DNA of 64,000 bases from CBDDGJ01 sp965199285 (GTDB lineage Bacteria; Pseudomonadota; Alphaproteobacteria; RS24), in assembly GCA_965199285.1 (NCBI GenBank), contig OZ240687.1, forward strand, positions 1,364,001-1,428,000, given 5' to 3'. The notes below the pieces were generated by a model that worked only from the letters and a program-made list of their open reading frames with translations, did no database searches and was not told the origin of the DNA. The translations under genes were made by a program, and so were the position numbers. This document shows, piece after piece, positions 18,314 to 27,898 of this stretch. Each line of letters begins with the position of its first letter. The stretch's first letter is position 1.

Positions 18314-19621
18314 ATGGGTATGGCAAATGCCGACAATCCAAAAAAGCACCCTGGCCGCAACCTATCGACGCGGCGGATAGCGGCGCAGATGCTAACCGAG
18401 ATTTTGGCCGGGAAAACACTGCCCGCGCTCGCCCATTATAGCGACCCACTATCGGCGCGTGACCGTGCCTTTGTGCATTTGATGGTGATGAGCGCTTTGC
18501 GCCATTATGGTGAATTATCCATACAGCTTAACTATTATATTAAAAAAATGCCGCCTTGGCGGCCGCATTTTGCGCGCGGGCTTTTGCTGATTGGCGCGGC
18601 GCAGATTCTCATCTTGAAAACCCCACCCCATGCCGCCATTGATGAGACGCTGAACGCCTGCTACCATAAAGAGCAGCCCTATCGCGGGCTTATAAATGCG
18701 GTATTGCGAAAGCTCGCACAAAGCAAAGCTATATCACATGATGATTTTATCAACACACCAAAATGGTTCAAACATATGCTCACCAATGCTTATGGTGAAG
18801 CGCACGCCCGCAAGATTGCGCAAGCACATCAACACCGCCCGCCTTTAGATTTGCAATTCACGAGCAAAGCCGCGTGTGAGGATTGGCAAAGCCGTAATAG
18901 TGATTTTATTCGCCTCAATGATACATCCATCAGGCTCATAAACCCACCGCCGGTAGCGGATATTGCCAATTTTTCCAAAGGCGAATGGTGGGTGCAGGAT
19001 ATTGCCGCTAGTCTGGCGGTCAAAACCGCGCCAGATAGTGCCGACGCGCTCGATATTTGTGCCGCCCCTGGCGGCAAAACCCTGCAACTCGCTGCACGCG
19101 GCGCAAAGGTAACCGCGCTTGATATATCCCAAGCCCGTCTAAAACGATTGCGCGAAAATATAGCGCGCTGCCAGTTTAAGATTGATATTGTTCAGGCTAA
19201 TTTTCTAAACTGGCACAGCCCGCTAAAATGGCAAAGCGTTGTGCTGGATGCGCCTTGTTCGACAACCGGCACACTGAGGCGGCATCCCGATGTTATTTAT
19301 CACCGCAACCAGAAGCAGCGGGCAGAGTTAATCGATTTACAAAAAACTATGCTCGCAAAAGCCGCTCCCTATGTGCAATATAATGGCGTGCTAACCTATT
19401 GTACATGCAGCCTTGACCCGGCTGAGGGGGAAATTCAGATTGAGACATTTCTTGCCGCCCATAAAGATTTTGCACTTATCCCCATTGCGCCCGAAATCAT
19501 GCCAGCGGGGTTAGAACAAGCTGCACGCAAAGGGTATATCCGCACCACCCCCGCCATGCTTGCAGATTATGGGTTTTGTGACGGCTTTTTTATCGCGCAC
19601 TTACGCAAAATCAGCTCTTAA
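18314..19621 (+). CDS. rsmB: 16S rRNA m5C967 methyltransferase RsmB-like
   Basis: 435 residues. An N-terminal NusB-like RNA-binding region (SARDRAFVHLMVMSALRHYG) precedes a SAM-dependent methyltransferase with DICAAPGGKTLQLA and the two conserved cysteines of RNA m5C enzymes, DAPCSTTGTLRRHPD and TYCTCSLDPAE. The start is uncertain: the frame opens at 18209 inside glnD sequence; ATGs at 18314 and 18320 are more plausible, neither with a strong ribosome site. It precedes rpe, as in many alphaproteobacteria. Confidence 0.92.
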   Translation: MGMANADNPKKHPGRNLSTRRIAAQMLTEILAGKTLPALAHYSDPLSARDRAFVHLMVMSALRHYGELSIQLNYYIKKMPPWRPHFARGLLLIGAAQILILKTPPHAAIDETLNACYHKEQPYRGLINAVLRKLAQSKAISHDDFINTPKWFKHMLTNAYGEAHARKIAQAHQHRPPLDLQFTSKAACEDWQSRNSDFIRLNDTSIRLINPPPVADIANFSKGEWWVQDIAASLAVKTAPDSADALDICAAPGGKTLQLAARGAKVTALDISQARLKRLRENIARCQFKIDIVQANFLNWHSPLKWQSVVLDAPCSTTGTLRRHPDVIYHRNQKQRAELIDLQKTMLAKAAPYVQYNGVLTYCTCSLDPAEGEIQIETFLAAHKDFALIPIAPEIMPAGLEQAARKGYIRTTPAMLADYGFCDGFFIAHLRKISS

Positions 19622-19716
19622 ACATATTCTAAAAACATGCCATAAAAATAGGGGATAAGTCTGGATTGGTGAATCCTATACTTGCCTCTTTTGGCAAATA
19701 AGATTAAGCAAAATAT

Positions 19717-20379
19717 ATGACTGCAAAGATTAAAATTGCGCCCTCTATTTTATCGGCCGATTTTGCCCGTCTTGGCGAGGAAGTTGCCGCGATTTGCGAA
19801 GCGGGCTGCGATTATGTCCATATTGATGTGATGGACGGACATTTTGTTCCCAATCTCACAATCGGGTCAAATGTGGTCAAAGCGATTAAGCCCTATGCCA
19901 CCAAACCATTAGACGTGCATTTAATGATTGCGCCGGTTGACCCCTATATTAATGATTTTGCTGAAGCCGGTGCGGATATTATTTCTTTTCATCCCGAAGC
20001 AGGCGCGCATCCGCATCGCACAGTTCAGGCGATTAAAGCTGCAGGGTGTAAGGCGGGATTGGTTCTTAATCCGGCAACGCCCGTAAGCTGGCTCGACCAT
20101 TTATTGCCAGAGCTGGATTTGGTGCTGGTAATGTCGGTAAACCCAGGTTTTGGCGGGCAAGAATTTATCCCCAGCCAGCTCGAAAAAATTGCCCATATTC
20201 GAGAGAAAATCAATGCGGTTAATCCAGCCATAGAGCTTGAAGTCGATGGCGGCATTAATCAAGAAACCGCCCCGCAAGCGATTGCAGCAGGGGCGAATGT
20301 GCTGGTCGCGGGCACGGCCAGTTTCGAAGGCGGCGCAAAGGCTTATGCAAAAAATATTGCAGCCTTACGCAAGGGCTAA
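19717..20379 (+). CDS. rpe: Ribulose-phosphate 3-epimerase
   Basis: 220-residue TIM-barrel enzyme interconverting ribulose 5-phosphate and xylulose 5-phosphate. Signature stretches are IAPSILSADFARLGEE, VHIDVMDGHFVPNLT, MSVNPGFGGQEFIP and EVDGGINQETAP, covering metal and phosphate ligands. Length is standard. Seven bases separate it from the heparinase-like gene, so rsmB-rpe-heparinase-purH probably forms one operon. Confidence 0.96.
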   Translation: MTAKIKIAPSILSADFARLGEEVAAICEAGCDYVHIDVMDGHFVPNLTIGSNVVKAIKPYATKPLDVHLMIAPVDPYINDFAEAGADIISFHPEAGAHPHRTVQAIKAAGCKAGLVLNPATPVSWLDHLLPELDLVLVMSVNPGFGGQEFIPSQLEKIAHIREKINAVNPAIELEVDGGINQETAPQAIAAGANVLVAGTASFEGGAKAYAKNIAALRKG

Positions 20380-20385
20380 AAGCAT

Positions 20386-22098
20386 ATGTCTACAAACGCG
20401 CCTTTGGGAACTCTTTTCTTTGATCGCGCCAAACATATCGGACGACATGCTAAACGCCACGCTTTACATAAATGGTTGTCTGGAGTGGGCACTTCGATTT
20501 CCTTACAACGTTCATTTCCAACTACAGGAATTACATGCCCAGCAGATTTTTTGCCCGGCGATCCTCAGCATGGCGTGGATTGGTTGAAAGGAAATTATAA
20601 GTTTGTTGGAAGCGTGATTGACCAGGCCGAGACCCATGTTTTAGATATTACGCCACCAACCCAATATTGGGCAGAAAATCTTTATGGCTGCCAATGGATG
20701 CTGGATCTTGCCGCGATTGCCGCCATTGATAACGCTGATTTGCAAACACAAGCCCAAGATTATTTATTTGATTTTATAAAACGCTGGCATGCCAAAAAAA
20801 TATATAAGAACATAATTGCAATGCAACCGCATATTATTGCACGCCGCCTCGTAAGCTGGAGCCGTACTACATCTTTTTTATACCCTCGCTTACAAATCGA
20901 GGACAAAAATATGATTATGCATGAAGCAAGCCTAGAATTATCTTGGCTTGAGCGAATTGCTCATCTTGGGCACTCACAATTTGAGACATTGCAAGCCGCT
21001 TTGGGGTTAGCCATTGCCGGATTTTGGCTTGTTGATGGTCTTGACAAGCGGCAAGCGGCTGTTGAAATGGTTGAATCCTTATTGCCCCACCAAATTAATG
21101 AAGATGGCGGACATATAAGCCGCTCCCCTTCTGTAACAGCCGCTATTCTCGCTGATTTACTTGTTTTACGGAATCTTTTAGAGCGCCAAGAACAGGCTGT
21201 TCCGCAATCTATTGCCACGATGATAAGAAACACGCGCCGGTTTCTGGCGATGCTGCGGCATGGTGATGGCAATATGGCGCATTTTCAGTCTGGCCCATAT
21301 TTTGGAACTCAGGCACTTAATGCCTTATTGACCCGCGAAACACTGTCTGAAGCACCCGCTTTTGCGAATATTAGCGGCTATCAAAGATTAACCGGTAAGA
21401 AAACTTGCATATTTGTAGATGCTGGCGCACCCCCCGCTTTTACAAATTCACAAAGCACTCATATATCTCCTCTCGCTTTTGAAATGAGTTATCAGGATCA
21501 ACAGATCATCGTGAATTGTGGTAGCAATATCCTCTTCGGAAGAGACTGGGAGCTGGCTTTGCGGGGCATCCGCGCGCATAGCACGGTTAGCTTTTCACCC
21601 AAAAACGCAAAGCGCTTAACCTATAAGGGAACACAACCAATCATCCGACGTTTAGATGAAGATAATGCACAAAAACTCGATATGACGCATGATGCTTTTG
21701 CTGAAGATTATGGGGTTGAACATAATAGACAGATTTATCTTAGAAATGATGGCATGGATATTCGTGGGCAAGACATGTTACTGCCTACAAGAAATGTCGA
21801 TATTAGTGAGCCGCATAAATTTGAAATCCACTTTCACCTTCACCCAAATATTTCAGCCCATTTACAAGGCAACAATAATTCCGGCCTCCTCGTTATGAAA
21901 AAAGGGGGCGGGTGGCAATTACGTCTTTCTTCCTCACAAAATGTCAAACTATCCCTCGCAGAAAGCGTTTATATTGATCAAAAAGGCCACCCCCATCGCA
22001 CACAACAATTTGTTGCCACCGGTCTATTAGGCCGGCGTGGTAGTGATTTGAACTGGCAATTTCTATATTTAGACCCCAGCAAAAAAGGAAGATCATAA
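20386..22098 (+). CDS. Heparinase II/III-family protein
   Basis: 570 residues. The N-terminal half is an alpha-helical toroid with HIIARRLVSWSR and EDGGHISRSPSV; the C-terminal half is the beta-rich Heparinase_II_III domain (FEMSYQDQQIIVNCGSN, RAHSTVSF). No signal peptide is evident. A gene of this kind directly upstream of purH is frequent in alphaproteobacteria; its substrate there is not known to me, and a role in turning over an uronic-acid polysaccharide is only inferred from the family. Its stop overlaps the purH start by one base (TAATG). Confidence 0.88.
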   Translation: MSTNAPLGTLFFDRAKHIGRHAKRHALHKWLSGVGTSISLQRSFPTTGITCPADFLPGDPQHGVDWLKGNYKFVGSVIDQAETHVLDITPPTQYWAENLYGCQWMLDLAAIAAIDNADLQTQAQDYLFDFIKRWHAKKIYKNIIAMQPHIIARRLVSWSRTTSFLYPRLQIEDKNMIMHEASLELSWLERIAHLGHSQFETLQAALGLAIAGFWLVDGLDKRQAAVEMVESLLPHQINEDGGHISRSPSVTAAILADLLVLRNLLERQEQAVPQSIATMIRNTRRFLAMLRHGDGNMAHFQSGPYFGTQALNALLTRETLSEAPAFANISGYQRLTGKKTCIFVDAGAPPAFTNSQSTHISPLAFEMSYQDQQIIVNCGSNILFGRDWELALRGIRAHSTVSFSPKNAKRLTYKGTQPIIRRLDEDNAQKLDMTHDAFAEDYGVEHNRQIYLRNDGMDIRGQDMLLPTRNVDISEPHKFEIHFHLHPNISAHLQGNNNSGLLVMKKGGGWQLRLSSSQNVKLSLAESVYIDQKGHPHRTQQFVATGLLGRRGSDLNWQFLYLDPSKKGRS

Positions 22099-23681
22099 TG
22101 AATAATTTACCCATAAAGCGGGCGCTGATTTCCGTTTCCGATAAGGATGGCATTGTCGAATTTGCCCGCGCCTTAGCGCAACGCGATATTGAGATTGTCT
22201 CAACCGGCGGCACTTTCACCTTATTGCAAGAGGCAGGGCTTGCTGTTACCGAGGTTGCCGCATTAACGCAATCGCCCGAAATGATGGATGGGCGGGTGAA
22301 GACATTACACCCGAAAATCCATGGCGGGCTGCTGGCAATACGCGGTAATGAGACGCATCAACAGGCACTGACGGAACATAATATTCTGCCGATTGACTTG
22401 CTGGTGGTGAACTTATACCCGTTTGAGGCGACCCGCGATTCTGGTGCTGGTTACGATGACTGTATCGAAAATATTGATATTGGCGGACCCGCAATGATCC
22501 GTGCAGCTGCTAAAAATCATGCCAGCGTGACCGTGATTATTGATCGAGATGATTATCAGAATGTTCTTGATGAACTCGACACCCATCAAAATACAACCAC
22601 TCTCACAAACCGCAAGAAATTAGCTCAAAAAGCTTATGCCCGCACCGCCGCCTATGATGCCGCCATCTCCAACTGGATGGCCGATGCGCTGGATATCGAG
22701 CAACCGGCATATCGCGCCGTCGGAGGGGCTTTGCAACAAGGTTTGCGCTATGGCGAAAACCCGCATCAAAATGCGGGCTTTTATGTCAATGATAAAATGC
22801 GCTATGGTGTCGCTACGGCACGTCAATTACAAGGCAAAGAACTTTCTTATAATAATATAAATGACACGGATGCCGCTTTTGAACTCGTGGCAGAATTTGA
22901 CCCCAACACGCCTGCTTGCGCGATTATAAAACATGCCAATCCGTGCGGGGTGGCATGTGCGGCAACAGCGGCAGAGGCTTTTTCGCAAGCCTTGAAATGT
23001 GATCCCGTCTCTGCTTTTGGTGGCATTATCGCGCTCAACCAAAAACTGGATGCGCAAACCGCGACTGCCATTACCGAGATTTTCACCGAAGTGATTATCG
23101 CCCCCGATGCCGATAAAGAGGCGTGCGAGATTATTGCGGCGAAAAAAAATTTACGGCTTTTGCTTACGGGCGGTTTGCCAGAACCTACCCAAAGGGGGTT
23201 ATATTTGCGGACAGTCGCAGGCGGCTTTCTTGCCCAAAATCGAGATATTGGCAGGGTGACAAAAAAGGATATAAAAATCGTCAGCAAGCGCACCCCTAGC
23301 GCGCAAGAAATGGATGATATGATTTTCGCCTTTCGGGTTGCCAAACATGTCAAATCCAATGCGATTATTTATGCCAAAAATAAGGCAACGGTTGGCATTG
23401 GCGCCGGGCAAATGAGCCGTCTAGATAGCAGCCGCATTGCCGCCAGAAAAGCGGAAGATGCCGCGCAAGCGGCAGGCGAAACCGAGTCACTGGCAAACAA
23501 CAGCGTGGTTGCCTCTGATGCTTTTTTCCCTTTTGCGGATGGATTGCTAGCGGCTGCCGAAGCCGGCGCAACCGCCATTATCCAACCGGGCGGGTCTATT
23601 CGGGATGATGAAATTATCGCTGCTGCCGATGCGCATAATCTTGCTATGATATTTACCGGCATGCGGCATTTCCGACATTAA
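22098..23681 (+). CDS. purH: Bifunctional AICAR transformylase/IMP cyclohydrolase
   Basis: 527 residues catalysing the last two steps of IMP synthesis. The N-terminal MGS-like IMP cyclohydrolase domain shows KRALISVSDKDG, STGGT, VKTLHPKIHGG and NLYPFE; the transformylase domain shows RYGENPHQNAGFY, IIKHANPCGVA and SDAFFPFADG. Length is normal. Coupled to the heparinase-like gene by a one-base overlap. Confidence 0.97.
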   Translation: MNNLPIKRALISVSDKDGIVEFARALAQRDIEIVSTGGTFTLLQEAGLAVTEVAALTQSPEMMDGRVKTLHPKIHGGLLAIRGNETHQQALTEHNILPIDLLVVNLYPFEATRDSGAGYDDCIENIDIGGPAMIRAAAKNHASVTVIIDRDDYQNVLDELDTHQNTTTLTNRKKLAQKAYARTAAYDAAISNWMADALDIEQPAYRAVGGALQQGLRYGENPHQNAGFYVNDKMRYGVATARQLQGKELSYNNINDTDAAFELVAEFDPNTPACAIIKHANPCGVACAATAAEAFSQALKCDPVSAFGGIIALNQKLDAQTATAITEIFTEVIIAPDADKEACEIIAAKKNLRLLLTGGLPEPTQRGLYLRTVAGGFLAQNRDIGRVTKKDIKIVSKRTPSAQEMDDMIFAFRVAKHVKSNAIIYAKNKATVGIGAGQMSRLDSSRIAARKAEDAAQAAGETESLANNSVVASDAFFPFADGLLAAAEAGATAIIQPGGSIRDDEIIAAADAHNLAMIFTGMRHFRH

Positions 23682-23715
23682 AACAGGCTTGACGAGCAGA
23701 AAAAGCTAGCGCAAT

Positions 23716-23742
23716 AATATGTGATGATTTTGGTCACATATT
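23716..23742. promoter_or_regulatory. Perfect 9-bp inverted repeat upstream of the PhyH-like gene
   Basis: Arms AATATGTGA (23716-23724) and TCACATATT (23734-23742) are perfectly complementary with a 9-base centre. The element lies between purH and the PhyH-like gene, 12 bases before its ATG. It could be an operator for a dimeric regulator or a weak hairpin. The half-site TGTGA recalls CRP/FNR sites, but the spacing (9 instead of 6) does not fit. Confidence 0.5.
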
Positions 23743-23754
23743 AAGGATAAGCAT

Positions 23755-24594
23755 ATGGAAAATCTAACCGTCACAGAAGCTCAAATTGAACCTTTCTTGG
23801 GGGGGCGGGTATTCGCCGATTGTTGTGAGGAATTTGACGCGCAAGGCTATATTATTTTTGAAAATGTAATTGATAAAGACGCTTTGCAAGCGGTGCGCGA
23901 CGCGCTTGAACCCCATCATCAGGAAAATATACGCGGCCGCAATAATTTTGAAGGCGCGCAAACCAATCGCGTATATGCGCTGATGGGAAAGGGCAAAATA
24001 TTTTGTGAGCTGGCAACCCATCCTTTAGCGCTTGGTTTTGCCGAAAAAGAATTTGGCCGATCAGTCTGGCTGTCTGCTTTTTTATCGATCAATCTGCATC
24101 CAGGTGAAACTGTTCAGCCATGGCATCAGGATGATGGTCATTGCCATTTGCCCCGCCCCCGCCCGCCTTTGCAATTAAGCGCGTTTTGGCCGATTGATGA
24201 TATGACGGATGAGAATGGGGCGACTGAAATTATCCCGCAATCGCATTTATGGAGCGAAAAAGAAGCAGCCCAATTTAACTTTGGTGATGAATTGCCATCA
24301 ACAACAGAGACGCAAGCGCAATCGATTAAAGCGGTCATCCCTGCTGGTTCATTGATGCTTTTGAAAGGCACATTGCTGCATCGGGGTGGTGCGAATAATA
24401 GCACCGCACCGCGCTTATTATTAACCCCGCAATATACCCCTGGTTGGGTGCGGCAGCTTGAAAATATGGTGCTTTCTGTACCGCCGGAAAAAGCGCGCGA
24501 CATGTCTGAACGCGCCCGCGAGCTTATCGGCTATTCCATCCACCCACCTTTTATGGGCTATGTCGATGGCGTGCATCCGGAAAAAGCTTTATAG
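23755..24594 (+). CDS. Phytanoyl-CoA dioxygenase (PhyH)-family protein
   Basis: 279 residues of the Fe(II)/2-oxoglutarate-dependent PhyH family. The iron triad appears as WHQDD (His-x-Asp, around residue 122) and LLHRGGANNS (distal His around 204), with an Arg a few residues later (APRLLLTPQY) suited to bind 2-oxoglutarate. The substrate is not predictable. AAGGAT gives a good ribosome site. It is convergent with the serine hydrolase gene downstream. Confidence 0.87.
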   Translation: MENLTVTEAQIEPFLGGRVFADCCEEFDAQGYIIFENVIDKDALQAVRDALEPHHQENIRGRNNFEGAQTNRVYALMGKGKIFCELATHPLALGFAEKEFGRSVWLSAFLSINLHPGETVQPWHQDDGHCHLPRPRPPLQLSAFWPIDDMTDENGATEIIPQSHLWSEKEAAQFNFGDELPSTTETQAQSIKAVIPAGSLMLLKGTLLHRGGANNSTAPRLLLTPQYTPGWVRQLENMVLSVPPEKARDMSERARELIGYSIHPPFMGYVDGVHPEKAL

Positions 24595-24613
24595 AACTCA
24601 ATCTATTTCAAAA

Positions 24614-25822
24614 TTATTGCGCGGCGATGGCGCGAAAAAATTCAAGGGTTGTAAATTCACGATTGCTGGCTTCCGTATCGGTGACGCCATAATCGCTATT
24701 GGCGGATAATTTGACAATCACAATATCGTTTTTAGGCGCAACGTAAATAAACTGATTATAGACCCCAACCGCGGTGAACTCGCCCGCTTCACCCTCCGGC
24801 ACCCACCATTGATAGCCATAGCCAAGCGGATAATCAGATGCCGGATTGTCACCCGCCATAAGATGCGGCGCATCAGGCTTTGTCGCCGCTTTCACCCAAG
24901 CGGTAGGGACAATTTGATGCCCGTTAAACCGCCCCTTCAGGCGATAAAGTTCACCCAGCTTGGCATAATCGCGGGCAGTGGCGATAAGCCCGCCAAACAC
25001 CATTTCCATATTGTTTGAGTCAACCAACCAATAAGCACGGTCTTGCGCGCCAATGGGTTGCCATAATTTTTCCTGCATATAGGCTGTAACGCTTTGCCCC
25101 GTCGCGCGGGTGAGCAACATGCCCAACACTTGCGTATCGACCGAATTATACTGATTATAAGTACCCGCCGGCCTTTCATTTTCTAGAGTCGCTACAAATT
25201 CATCTAACGAACCCCCAAGCGCAAAAATACGCGAAAAGCGATTAATGTCAGAATCGGGATCATTATAATCTTCATCCCATTTTGCGCCGGATGACATTTG
25301 TAGAATATCTTTAATCCGTACCCCTTCATAGGCAGAACCGATAAGCTCTGGCACATAAGCGGTAACAGGCTGCTGAATGGTTTGAATATGACCTTCCGCA
25401 ACCGCAATGCCGATAAGGGTGGAGATGAAACTCTTAGCAACCGACATGGAGAGCCAGCCGACATCCGCGCCGCCGGTGCGCCAATATTGCTCATACACAA
25501 TCTTGCCCTGTTTTAGCACCAGCAGGGCGACACTGTCGGTCATATCCAAAAATTCAGGAACCTTTATCACCTGCCCATCAAAAATAAATTGCGCTGGTAG
25601 GGTGATTGGCGTGGCTTTCTCAAATTGCACTTGGCTTGACGAGGGAGATAATTCACTCACTGGAAAAAACTCTTGTAAGCGCGGAAAGTTTTCATATTGC
25701 TCAGCACCGCTAAAAAGCGACAGACTCACCACTACCCGCTCAATCCGATCCGCTAATAATCCATATAAAAGCCCGCCGCTTACGCCTATAATAATCGCAA
25801 CAGTCCAAAACTTTTTGCTCAT
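24614..25822 (-). CDS. Beta-lactamase-fold serine hydrolase with N-terminal membrane anchor
   Basis: 402 residues. Residues about 5-25 form one hydrophobic segment (signal anchor), so the catalytic part is periplasmic. Class C beta-lactamase/esterase motifs are seen: SxxK as SMSVAKSFIST (around residue 130) and YNQYNSV (the Tyr motif, around 222), with LGYGYQWW near the C-terminus. The pattern resembles 6-aminohexanoate-dimer hydrolase and related esterases more than true beta-lactamases. A resistance function should not be assumed. Confidence 0.85.
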   Translation of the reverse strand: MSKKFWTVAIIIGVSGGLLYGLLADRIERVVVSLSLFSGAEQYENFPRLQEFFPVSELSPSSSQVQFEKATPITLPAQFIFDGQVIKVPEFLDMTDSVALLVLKQGKIVYEQYWRTGGADVGWLSMSVAKSFISTLIGIAVAEGHIQTIQQPVTAYVPELIGSAYEGVRIKDILQMSSGAKWDEDYNDPDSDINRFSRIFALGGSLDEFVATLENERPAGTYNQYNSVDTQVLGMLLTRATGQSVTAYMQEKLWQPIGAQDRAYWLVDSNNMEMVFGGLIATARDYAKLGELYRLKGRFNGHQIVPTAWVKAATKPDAPHLMAGDNPASDYPLGYGYQWWVPEGEAGEFTAVGVYNQFIYVAPKNDIVIVKLSANSDYGVTDTEASNREFTTLEFFRAIAAQ

Positions 25823-25833
25823 TTTTACTTTCT

Positions 25834-26016
25834 CTAACTCAGTTTGCGGGCTTCTTCTGGCAGCATAATCGGGATGCCATCACGAATGGGATAAGCAAGT
25901 TTTGCCTTCTCACAGACAAGCTCTTGCGCCGCTTCATCATAATATAAAGGATCATGGGTGAGCGGGCAGACCAGAATATCCAAAAGGGCTTTATCGATTT
26001 TAGGTTTTTCACTCAT
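25834..26016 (-). CDS. Trm112-family small zinc-ribbon-like protein
   Basis: 60 residues: LLDILVCPLTHDPLYYDE at the N-terminus and YPIRDGIPIMLPEEAR at the C-terminus are the Trm112/YcaR signature. Only one cysteine of the zinc ribbon is obvious in the first half and one in the second. In bacteria such proteins sometimes support SAM-dependent methyltransferases. A GTG at 26022 overlapping the upstream stop is an alternative start to the ATG at 26016. Confidence 0.88.
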   Translation of the reverse strand: MSEKPKIDKALLDILVCPLTHDPLYYDEAAQELVCEKAKLAYPIRDGIPIMLPEEARKLS

Positions 26017-26018
26017 AA

Positions 26019-26702
26019 TCACTGCACAATATTATCATTATCTTGCTGTTCGGCTTGCGCCAAAACCATTTCGGTAAGCGCAATCAGAATATCACAACGC
26101 TCAGATAATGTTTCAGCTTCTAGCATGGCTTGTTTTTCACGTAGCCCATAGGGGCTAATCATCGATAGCGAGTTCACCAATTCTTCATTGCTGGATTGTG
26201 CAATATTATCCCAATCAATCGAAAGTTGGTTTTTGGTTAAATAACGATCCAGCACATGCAACAGCTCATCACGCTTCACATCCAGTTCGCCAATATTGGG
26301 GGTAAGGTCTTGCGCAAAGCCGTGATAAGCGACATGCGCCTGCCGATAGGGGGTTAGCACATTAAGCTCTTGGGAAATCTCAAACCGGCTTATACCGGTA
26401 AGCGCGACCAGAAACCGTCCCTCTTCGGTTTCGCTAAACGATGTGATACGACCAAGACAACCGATTTTTTGCAAGCCGTCACGCCCCATTTTATCGGCAC
26501 TTTGCTCATCTTCCGGCTCATCGCGCGGCTGAATCATCCCAATCACGCGCCCCTGCCCTAAGCACGTCTCGACCAACTCAATATAGCGTGGCTCAAAAAT
26601 ATTTAAGGGTAACTGCCCGCGCGGTAACAGCAAAACCCCCGATAAGGGGAAAAGCGGAATATGCGTCGGCAGCTCATCGATTGTGTCATAAAATTGGGTC
26701 AT
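26019..26702 (-). CDS. Lon N-terminal substrate-binding-domain protein (LAN family)
   Basis: 227 residues corresponding to the Lon protease N-terminal domain alone (HIPLFPLSGVLLLPRGQLPLNIFEPRY, cut to its recognisable parts IPLFPL and LPLNIFEPRY; also GCLGRI). There is no ATPase or protease domain. It lies between the CnoX-like and Trm112-like genes, a familiar alphaproteobacterial trio, which hints at a role in protein quality control. The ATG at 26702 with AGGA upstream is preferred over the longer frame, which would run into the previous gene. Confidence 0.88.
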   Translation of the reverse strand: MTQFYDTIDELPTHIPLFPLSGVLLLPRGQLPLNIFEPRYIELVETCLGQGRVIGMIQPRDEPEDEQSADKMGRDGLQKIGCLGRITSFSETEEGRFLVALTGISRFEISQELNVLTPYRQAHVAYHGFAQDLTPNIGELDVKRDELLHVLDRYLTKNQLSIDWDNIAQSSNEELVNSLSMISPYGLREKQAMLEAETLSERCDILIALTEMVLAQAEQQDNDNIVQ

Positions 26703-26709
26703 AAATATC

Positions 26710-27630
26710 CTAGCTGAATAAAATTGATGATAAGCGCCGCCGCCCATCGATCACCACTTCATCCGCAGCACCATAAGCATCAAACAACTCTAATAATTGC
26801 TTGCGGGCGGCCTCCTCATTCCAGTTTCGATTGCGGGTGATAATCTCTAAAAGCGCCTCAATCGCTTGCTTCTTCTGCCCCGCCGCATGATGCGCCAGCG
26901 CCAAATCAAAGCGCGTCTGATGATCGTTAGGATTTTCGGCAAGCGCATTTTGCAAAGGGGCAAGCTCCGATACATCTTCGGTCTTAAGCGACAGCTCCAA
27001 TGCAGCAAGTGCGGCCGCAATATCGGGGTCGCTTGCGCCATTTGATGATGCCATCTCCAAAACCGCACGCGCCTCATCATAATTTTCAAGCTGAATATGG
27101 CACTGTGCAAGCCCGGCAATGGCTTTTATATGCGCCGGATTTTCCTGTAAAATATGAGCATAGGCTTGCGAAGCGCTGGTAATATCACCCTCCGCAAACG
27201 CCATTTGCGCCGCTTCCATAATTTGCTCTTCTGGCGAAGCGCCTAAGGCCTCCCCAATATGCCGCTCAATAAAATCCTTGACCTGACTTTCCGATTGCGC
27301 GCCCATAAACGCATCAACCGGACGCTGATTTTTGAACGCAAACACCGCTGGTATGGATTGCACTTGTAATTGCTGCGCCACTTCGGGATGCTCATCAATA
27401 TTCATCTTGGCAAGCCGCACCGCGCCATTGCTGGCCTTAACTGCATTTTCCAAAATTGGGGTAAGCTGTTTGCAAGGGCCACACCAAGGCGCCCATAAAT
27501 CAAGCAAAACCAGCTGCTGATCGGAAGCGGTAATGACATCTTCCATAAAACTCTGTGCCGTGACATCGATAATATCGCCAGTAGATGCAGGGCTTGCGGG
27601 TGTTTCTGATATATTTGTGTCTATTTCCAT
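26710..27630 (-). CDS. cnoX: Thioredoxin-TPR protein, CnoX/YbbN family
   Basis: 306 residues. The N-terminal thioredoxin domain (about 20-125) has the redox motif WCGPCK; the C-terminal part has tetratricopeptide-like repeats (QAYAHILQENPAHIKAIAGL, LENYDEARAVLEMA). In E. coli the homologue CnoX is a holdase that hands oxidised clients to GroEL; there the active site lacks a cysteine, whereas here both are present, as in other alphaproteobacterial forms. First gene of a three-gene run with the Lon-N and Trm112-like genes. Confidence 0.9.
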   Translation of the reverse strand: MEIDTNISETPASPASTGDIIDVTAQSFMEDVITASDQQLVLLDLWAPWCGPCKQLTPILENAVKASNGAVRLAKMNIDEHPEVAQQLQVQSIPAVFAFKNQRPVDAFMGAQSESQVKDFIERHIGEALGASPEEQIMEAAQMAFAEGDITSASQAYAHILQENPAHIKAIAGLAQCHIQLENYDEARAVLEMASSNGASDPDIAAALAALELSLKTEDVSELAPLQNALAENPNDHQTRFDLALAHHAAGQKKQAIEALLEIITRNRNWNEEAARKQLLELFDAYGAADEVVIDGRRRLSSILFS

Positions 27631-27743
27631 AATTTATGCCTCTTTCATTGTAAGATGGGTATTTTTTTGCAAATGTCCAGCCCTATATGATGAAAAACAG
27701 GCTTGCCAAATATAAAATCTCAGTTATAACAGCCGAACGCGTT

Positions 27744-27818
27744 GCGGGCGTAGCTCAGGGGTAGAGCACAACCTTGCCAAGGTTGGGGTCGTGAGTTCGA
27801 ATCTCATCGCCCGCTCCA
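27744..27818 (+). tRNA. tRNA-Gly (GCC anticodon)
   Basis: A complete cloverleaf: acceptor GCGGGCG pairs with CGCCCGC (27808-27814), D-arm GCTC/GAGC, anticodon stem CAACC/GGTTG with loop TTGCCAA (anticodon GCC), and T-arm GTGAG-TTCGAAT-CTCAT with an A/T-type closure. The discriminator T is followed by an encoded CCA (27816-27818). It decodes GGC/GGU glycine codons. Confidence 0.98.
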
Positions 27819-27898
27819 TTTTCTCGTATTTTGTCTTATATTCTATTTACCCTGCATTTTAAATAGGCTCCGCCGTGATATACGATATACGCCCGCAT

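Noticed and set aside
24614..25822. Antibiotic-resistance beta-lactamase
   Set aside because: The fold and SxxK motif are there, but the motif pattern and membrane anchor fit NylB/esterase-like serine hydrolases; resistance cannot be inferred.
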